10,096 nucleotides of DNA from Nocardioidaceae bacterium (GTDB lineage Bacteria > Actinomycetota > Actinomycetes > Propionibacteriales > Nocardioidaceae). The translations under genes and the position numbers were made by a program. The stretch's first letter is position 1. Each line of letters starts with the position of its first letter. Shown here piece after piece: positions 6,579-10,096 of this stretch. The stretch covers positions 1-10,096 of the forward strand of contig JACCZI010000272.1 in assembly GCA_013696015.1 (NCBI GenBank). Reading direction: 5' to 3'. Below the pieces are notes generated by a model. That model did no database searches. It was not told the origin of the DNA and saw only the letters and a list, made by a program, of their open reading frames with translations.

Positions 6579-7673
6579 TCAGACCTTTTCGATCTGGTCG
6601 AAAAGCAGGTCGACCGGCGTCTCCCGGCCGAAGATCTCGACGAGGGCCTTGACCCGCTGCGCATCGACGTTGATCTCGGTGATCGTGGCATGCAACGTGG
6701 CGAACGGGCCGTCCACGACCATGACGGAGTCGCCGCTCACGAAGTCGGTGAACTCGACCTTGGCCGCCTTCTTCTGGCGGTCCGGTGTCTGCGTCGCGGC
6801 CGCGACCTGGGCCTCCACGGCGGGCGCCAGCATGCTTTCTACCTCGTCGAGGCTCAGCGGAACCGGCTGGTGGGAGTGGCCGACGAAGCCAGTGACCGAC
6901 GGGGTGTGGCGTACCGCCGCCCACGACTGGTCGGTGAGGTCCATGCGCACGAGCACGTAGCCGGGCAGCACCGTGCGCCGCACCATCTTGCGCTGGCCGC
7001 TCTTGATCTCGGCCACCTCCTCGGTCGGCACCACAACCTGGAAGATGAAGTCCTCCATGTTGAGCGAGGAGATCCGGTTCTCGAGGTTGGCCTTCACCCG
7101 GTTCTCCATGCCGGAGTAGGTGTGCACGACATACCAGTCGCCGACATCGTTGTGGAGCCGCTCGCGGAACTCCGCCAGTGCGTCCGCTTCCGGCGCGGCC
7201 GCAACGACGTCCTCACCCGATTCCTGTGCGGCCAGCTCCTCGGCCACGTCGCTAGTGGCGTCGATGGCTGCCGCGATGTCGTCGTCAGCGTCGGAGACCA
7301 GGGCATCGGCCTCGGGATCGGTGACCGTCACGGGCTCGGTGTCCGGCTCGGGCACAGGTGTGGTGGACCCGTACGTCGCCAGCTCGCTTCCCCCCCATGG
7401 CGCAACATCGTCGATGGCAGCGGCGCCAAGAGCATCCGCGGCCGCGGGGACGTCTGCCGGCTCGTCTTCCGGGGCAGCGTCACCATCGGCCGCTGCCTCG
7501 TCGGAGGACGGCATGTCGAGCTCGTCGGACTCCTCCGCCTCGGTCTCGTCCGCGGCGGCGTCGAGGCCTGCGATGACCGTGGCCACCTCGACGTCCTGCT
7601 CAAGGTCCGACCCGCCCTCGGGAGCACTGGTGCGGAGCAGGTCGGTGCCGGCCTCGTTGTACGACTGGGACAC
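6579..7673 (-). CDS. nusG: Transcription elongation/termination factor NusG
   Basis: NusG binds RNA polymerase through its NGN domain and links it to Rho or the ribosome through its KOW domain. The 364-residue product has two parts. Residues 1-178 are an acidic, Ala/Asp/Glu-rich, low-complexity tail, probably disordered. The NGN domain starts at about 179 (DWYVVHTYSGMENRVKANLE, VVVPTEEV, RRTVLPGYVLVRMDL, VRHTPSVTGFVG). A linker of about 30 residues leads to the KOW domain (about 309-364, DFVSGDSVMVVDGPFA, VKALVEIFGRETPVDL). The core is typical; the tail is long even for actinobacteria, where N-terminal extensions are common. The GTG at 7673 is the first possible start, because an in-frame TAA lies two codons upstream; an AAGG sequence lies about 11 bases upstream. 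It follows secE by 37 bases, the classical secE-nusG pairing. Confidence 0.96.
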   Translation of the reverse strand: MSQSYNEAGTDLLRTSAPEGGSDLEQDVEVATVIAGLDAAADETEAEESDELDMPSSDEAAADGDAAPEDEPADVPAAADALGAAAIDDVAPWGGSELATYGSTTPVPEPDTEPVTVTDPEADALVSDADDDIAAAIDATSDVAEELAAQESGEDVVAAAPEADALAEFRERLHNDVGDWYVVHTYSGMENRVKANLENRISSLNMEDFIFQVVVPTEEVAEIKSGQRKMVRRTVLPGYVLVRMDLTDQSWAAVRHTPSVTGFVGHSHQPVPLSLDEVESMLAPAVEAQVAAATQTPDRQKKAAKVEFTDFVSGDSVMVVDGPFATLHATITEINVDAQRVKALVEIFGRETPVDLLFDQIEKV

Positions 7674-7710
7674 GGGTTACATCACCTTCATGAGGGAATC
7701 ATCTGTCAGG

Positions 7711-7944
7711 TCAGCCGAAAATCGCGAACATCGTCTTGCCGAAGGCGAAGTCGAGCGTGGACACGATCGTCATCATCACCAAGACGAAGACGAGCACCAC
7801 GACGAAGTACGTCACGACCTGCTGCTGAGTCGGGTAGACGACCTTGCGCAGCTCGGCTATCACCTGGCGATAGAACGTTGCCGGAGGGGTTCGGCGAGTG
7901 CGTTCACTGCGTCGCTCCGGGGTGGTTGAGCGGGTCTCGCTCAC
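7711..7944 (-). CDS. secE: Preprotein translocase subunit SecE
   Basis: SecE is the small membrane subunit that clamps SecY in the Sec export channel. The 77-residue product is the short actinobacterial form: a charged cytoplasmic N-terminus (1-22), an amphipathic helix with the family motif FYRQVIAELRKVVYPTQQQV (24-43), and one membrane span (about 45-66, YFVVVLVFVLVMMTIVSTL). The GTG at 7944 was chosen because AGGTGG lies 5 bases upstream and the protein then has the usual length; the reading frame stays open upstream through the tRNA gene, but that part is not coding. The stop is TGA. secE lies 44 bases after tRNA-Trp and 37 before nusG, and is probably transcribed with both. Confidence 0.95.
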   Translation of the reverse strand: MSETRSTTPERRSERTRRTPPATFYRQVIAELRKVVYPTQQQVVTYFVVVLVFVLVMMTIVSTLDFAFGKTMFAIFG

Positions 7945-7988
7945 CGGTACCACCTGCCTCGGTCTCGTGTCGTGTGGTGCTGGCCTCG

Positions 7989-8061
7989 CAGGGCAGGAGG
8001 GACTCGAACCCCCAGCCTTCGGTTTTGGAGACCGATGCTCTGCCAGTTGAGCTACTGCCCT
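7989..8061 (-). tRNA. trnW: tRNA-Trp (anticodon CCA)
   Basis: A complete 73-base cloverleaf. The acceptor stem is AGGGCAG/CTGCCCT with discriminator G. The D arm is GCTC-AACTGGCA-GAGC. The anticodon stem TCGGT/ACCGA holds loop CTCCAAA with anticodon CCA. The variable loop is AGGCT, and the T arm is GGGGG-TTCGAGT-CCCTC with one G-T pair. The 3' CCA is not encoded. A tRNA-Trp gene directly before secE-nusG is a conserved arrangement in actinobacteria. Confidence 0.98.
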
Positions 8062-8136
8062 GTGCGGAGCGGACCCGCGCGGCACGACCGGCTCGAGGGC
8101 ATGACGCCGCAGGGTGACGTTCCACCCGAGTAGCCG

Positions 8137-8166
8137 AGTGTACGGCGTCCCGCCGTCGCGGTCGAA
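8137..8166 (-). promoter_or_regulatory. Promoter of tRNA-Trp-secE-nusG
   Basis: A -35 box TTCGAC (8161-8166) and a -10 box TACACT (8137-8142) are spaced by 18 bases on the minus strand. The predicted start near 8130 lies about 70 bases before the tRNA, leaving a 5' leader to be removed by RNase P. No other good promoter is seen between here and rplK, so it probably drives the whole tRNA-secE-nusG-rplK-rplA unit. Confidence 0.6.
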
Positions 8167-8295
8167 CGCCCGCGTTACCGCACCGCCCGCGAGCCTGGTC
8201 GTTACCAAATGGAACGGGTTCGCGAGATCGGGTCGCGGCGGGTCTACCGGCTCCCGCGCACCGTGACGTGAGCCACCATCACACCGTGCGGCACG

Positions 8296-9561
8296 ATGGG
8301 TCGCATGAGTGCGCCTTCCCCGTCGGCTACCCGCACCTCGCCCGGGGCGCATCCGCGGGTGTCCAGCCGCGTCGCCGAGATCACGGAGTCGGCGACGCTG
8401 GCGGTGGACGCCCAGGCGAAGGCGCTCAAGGCGGCCGGGCGCCCGGTGATCGGGTTCGGCGCCGGCGAGCCGGACTTCCCCACCCCGGACCACATCGTAC
8501 GGGCGGCGGCGGAGGCCTGCCACGACTCACGCAACCACCGCTACACCCCCACCGGTGGGCTGCCGGAGCTGAAGACCGCGATCGTGAGCAAGACGATGCG
8601 CGACTCCGGCTACGGCATCGCGGCGGATCAGGTCCTGGTGACCAACGGCGGAAAGCAGGCGGCGTACGAGACGTTCGCGACCCTGCTCGACCCCGGTGAC
8701 GAGGTGCTCTTGCCGGCGCCGTACTGGACGACCTACCCCGAGGTGGTCCGGTTGGCCGGTGGCGTGCCGGTCGAGGTGGTGGCCGACGAGACGCAGTCGT
8801 ACCTCGTCACCGTCGAGCAGCTCGAGGCCGCCCGGACCCCTCGCACCAAGGTGCTGCTGTTCTGCTCGCCGTCGAACCCGACCGGCGCGGTCTACCCGCC
8901 CGAACAGGTGCGCGCGATCGGGAGATGGGCGCTCGAGCACGACCTGTGGGTCGTCACCGACGAGATCTACGAACACCTCACGTACGACGGGGTGCGCGCG
9001 GTGTCGCTGCCCGTGGCAGTGCCCGAGCTTGCCGAGCGCTGCGTGGTGCTCAACGGAGTGGCCAAGACCTACGCGATGACCGGCTGGCGGGTGGGCTGGC
9101 TGCTCGGGCCCGCCGATGTGGTCAAGGCCGCCACCAACCTCCAGTCGCACGCCACCTCCAACGTCTGCAACGTGGCCCAGCGGGCGGCGCTGGCTGCCGT
9201 CGGCGGTGACCTCGACTGCGTAGCCGCCATGCGCGACGCCTTCGACCGGCGCCGCGCCACGATCGTCGCCGGGCTCAACGCGATCCACGGAGTTCGCTGC
9301 CCCAGGCCGGCCGGTGCGTTCTACGTCTACCCGTCGGTGCAGGCGTTGCTCGACCGTGACGTCGGAGCCGACCGGCCGACCACGTCGAGCGAGCTGGCGA
9401 CCACGATCCTCGAGCAGGCGGACGTCGCGGTGGTCCCCGGCGAGGCGTTCGGCACTCCCGGTTACCTGCGCCTGTCGTACGCCTTGGCCGACGAGGACCT
9501 GGTTGAAGGCGTGCAGCGGCTGCAGCGGCTGTTCGCCCGAGGTCCTGGGCAGCGGCCCTGA
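8296..9561 (+). CDS. PLP-dependent aminotransferase, aspartate aminotransferase type
   Basis: Fold-type I, class I/II aminotransferase that transfers an amino group from an amino acid, probably aspartate, to a 2-oxoacid. The 421-residue frame has all the catalytic markers: GAGEPDFPTP (55-64), NHRYTPTGGLPELK (80-93), SPSNPTG with Asn194, DEIYEHLTYDG with Asp222 and Tyr225, the PLP lysine Lys257 in GVAKTYAMTGWRVGW followed by Arg265, and Arg392 in YLRLSYA, which binds the substrate carboxylate. This is the subgroup I-gamma pattern (Thermus AspC type); prephenate or other aromatic substrates cannot be excluded. ATG at 8305 is a possible alternative start; neither start has a clear ribosome site. 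The gene is divergent from tRNA-Trp, and a deaminase gene follows after 14 bases. Confidence 0.9.
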   Translation: MGRMSAPSPSATRTSPGAHPRVSSRVAEITESATLAVDAQAKALKAAGRPVIGFGAGEPDFPTPDHIVRAAAEACHDSRNHRYTPTGGLPELKTAIVSKTMRDSGYGIAADQVLVTNGGKQAAYETFATLLDPGDEVLLPAPYWTTYPEVVRLAGGVPVEVVADETQSYLVTVEQLEAARTPRTKVLLFCSPSNPTGAVYPPEQVRAIGRWALEHDLWVVTDEIYEHLTYDGVRAVSLPVAVPELAERCVVLNGVAKTYAMTGWRVGWLLGPADVVKAATNLQSHATSNVCNVAQRAALAAVGGDLDCVAAMRDAFDRRRATIVAGLNAIHGVRCPRPAGAFYVYPSVQALLDRDVGADRPTTSSELATTILEQADVAVVPGEAFGTPGYLRLSYALADEDLVEGVQRLQRLFARGPGQRP

Positions 9562-9575
9562 CCCGGCTCGGCTCG

Positions 9576-10096
9576 GTGGCACCCGTGCGGTCGCTGCAGG
9601 CCCTGCCCAAGGCGCACCTGCATCTGCACTTCACCGGGTCCATGCGGCACGCAACGCTGGTCGAGCTGGCGGACCGCGAGGGGCTGCGGCTGCCTCCGGC
9701 GCTCGCGGAGGAGTGGCCGCCGCATCTGTCGGCAGCCGACGAGAAGGGATGGTTCCGCTTCCAGCGGTTGTACGACATCGCCCGGTCGGTGCTGCGGACC
9801 GAGCAGGACGTGCGACGGCTGTTGCTGGAGGCCGCCCTCGACGACCGCGCGGACGGCTCGGGGTGGATGGAGATCCAGGTCGACCCGTCGGGGTACGCCG
9901 CCCGATTCGACGGCGTCACGGCCTTCACCGAGCTGGTGCTCGATGCTGCGCACGCAGCCGCTGTAAGCGCGGGCATCGGCGTCGGCGTCGTCATCGCCGC
10001 CAACCGCACCCGGCATCCGCTGGACGCCCGGACGCTGGCACGACTGGCGGCCCAGTACACCGGTCGTGGCGTCGTCGGTTTCGGACTGTCCAACGA
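9576..10096 (+). CDS. Adenosine deaminase-like metal-dependent hydrolase, partial
   Basis: The N-terminal 173 codons of an amidohydrolase-fold protein of the adenosine/AMP deaminase group; the frame is open at the right edge. The N-terminal strand holds the metal-binding H-x-H motif in LPKAHLHLHFTGSMR (His16 and His18). Further on are GWFRFQRLYDIARSVL, DGSGWMEIQVDPSGYA and the ending RGVVGFGLSN, where deaminases usually read VVG-DLAG or similar. The usual HLHLDG motif has Phe-Thr in place of Leu-Asp. The remaining metal and catalytic residues lie outside the window, so activity cannot be judged. GTG at 9576 gives the longest likely start; GTG at 9585, with GGTGG a few bases upstream, is nearly as good. 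It is probably co-transcribed with the aminotransferase. Confidence 0.8.
   Translation, partial: MAPVRSLQALPKAHLHLHFTGSMRHATLVELADREGLRLPPALAEEWPPHLSAADEKGWFRFQRLYDIARSVLRTEQDVRRLLLEAALDDRADGSGWMEIQVDPSGYAARFDGVTAFTELVLDAAHAAAVSAGIGVGVVIAANRTRHPLDARTLARLAAQYTGRGVVGFGLSN

Noticed and set aside
7677..7691. A four-codon ATG-AAG-GTG-ATG-TAA minigene just before nusG.
   Set aside because: It has no ribosome site and is readily explained as chance; its TAA only serves to fix the GTG start of nusG.
7941..7955. GGTGGTACCG before secE, similar to the T-box antiterminator motif.
   Set aside because: No T-box stem I or specifier structure fits in the 44-base gap. The TGGT element would pair with a tRNA end having discriminator A, whereas the adjacent tRNA-Trp has G. 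The stretch serves as the secE ribosome site.
6690..8117. A plus-strand frame antisense to nusG and secE that also crosses the tRNA gene.
   Set aside because: A real protein would not run across a perfect tRNA gene and two conserved antisense genes.
7945..8523. An N-terminal extension of SecE to a start at 8523.
   Set aside because: It would include the tRNA-Trp gene and its promoter; the GTG at 7944 gives the normal SecE length and has a ribosome site.
8527..10093. Minus-strand frames opposite the aminotransferase and deaminase genes.
   Set aside because: The plus-strand genes have full catalytic motifs, while the antisense translations show none.
1..10096. Search for mobile elements, CRISPR repeats, toxin-antitoxin or defence genes, phage genes or an origin.
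   Set aside because: Almost every base is accounted for by conserved housekeeping genes and their control regions; no transposase, long repeat, spacer array or foreign-composition island is visible.

Overview
The window is a high-GC chromosomal segment from an actinomycete (Actinomycetota). It carries the conserved transcription and translation cluster tRNA-Trp, secE, nusG, rplK, rplA, a lipoprotein gene, rplJ, rplL and rpoB, all on the minus strand. Two metabolic genes on the plus strand sit next to it: a class I/II aminotransferase and the start of an adenosine deaminase-like gene. The evidence for an actinomycete is the gene order, the strong third-position GC bias, the TTG start of rpoB, the GTG starts of nusG and secE, the single-membrane-segment SecE, the NusG with a long acidic N-terminal tail, the tRNA-Trp gene without an encoded CCA end, and a lipoprotein of the LppX/LprAFG type between rplA and rplJ, as I recall it from Streptomyces. 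The genus cannot be fixed from the sequence.

Layout on the minus strand, read from about 8166 down to 1. A SigA-type promoter (8137-8166) precedes tRNA-Trp (7989-8061). Next come secE (7711-7944), nusG (6579-7673), rplK (6090-6521) and rplA (5355-6068), with short gaps and no clear terminator, so they are probably one transcript. A 102-base gap holding a palindrome and short direct repeats leads to the lipoprotein gene (4392-5252), which is followed by compact GC-rich hairpins. The next 339 bases without a gene (4053-4391) hold a good promoter (4247-4275) and an L10-leader-like region with a terminator-like hairpin. They serve rplJ (3522-4052) and rplL (3101-3493). After a 216-base gap with two candidate promoters comes rpoB (1-2884), which runs off the left edge with roughly the last 200 residues missing.

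On the plus strand, the aminotransferase (8296-9561, possibly from 8305) is divergent from tRNA-Trp. It is followed after only 14 bases by a deaminase gene (from 9576) that runs off the right edge.

The minus-strand genes form one functional set. SecE belongs to the protein-export channel, NusG couples RNA polymerase to elongation control, L11, L1, L10 and L7/L12 form ribosomal stalk and arm regions, and RpoB is the polymerase beta subunit. I found no mobile element, CRISPR array, phage gene, replication origin or new defence-type system. The points of interest are regulatory (the rplJ leader and the lipoprotein promoter) and small protein peculiarities (RpoB rifampicin-site residues, the NusG tail, a deaminase motif change).
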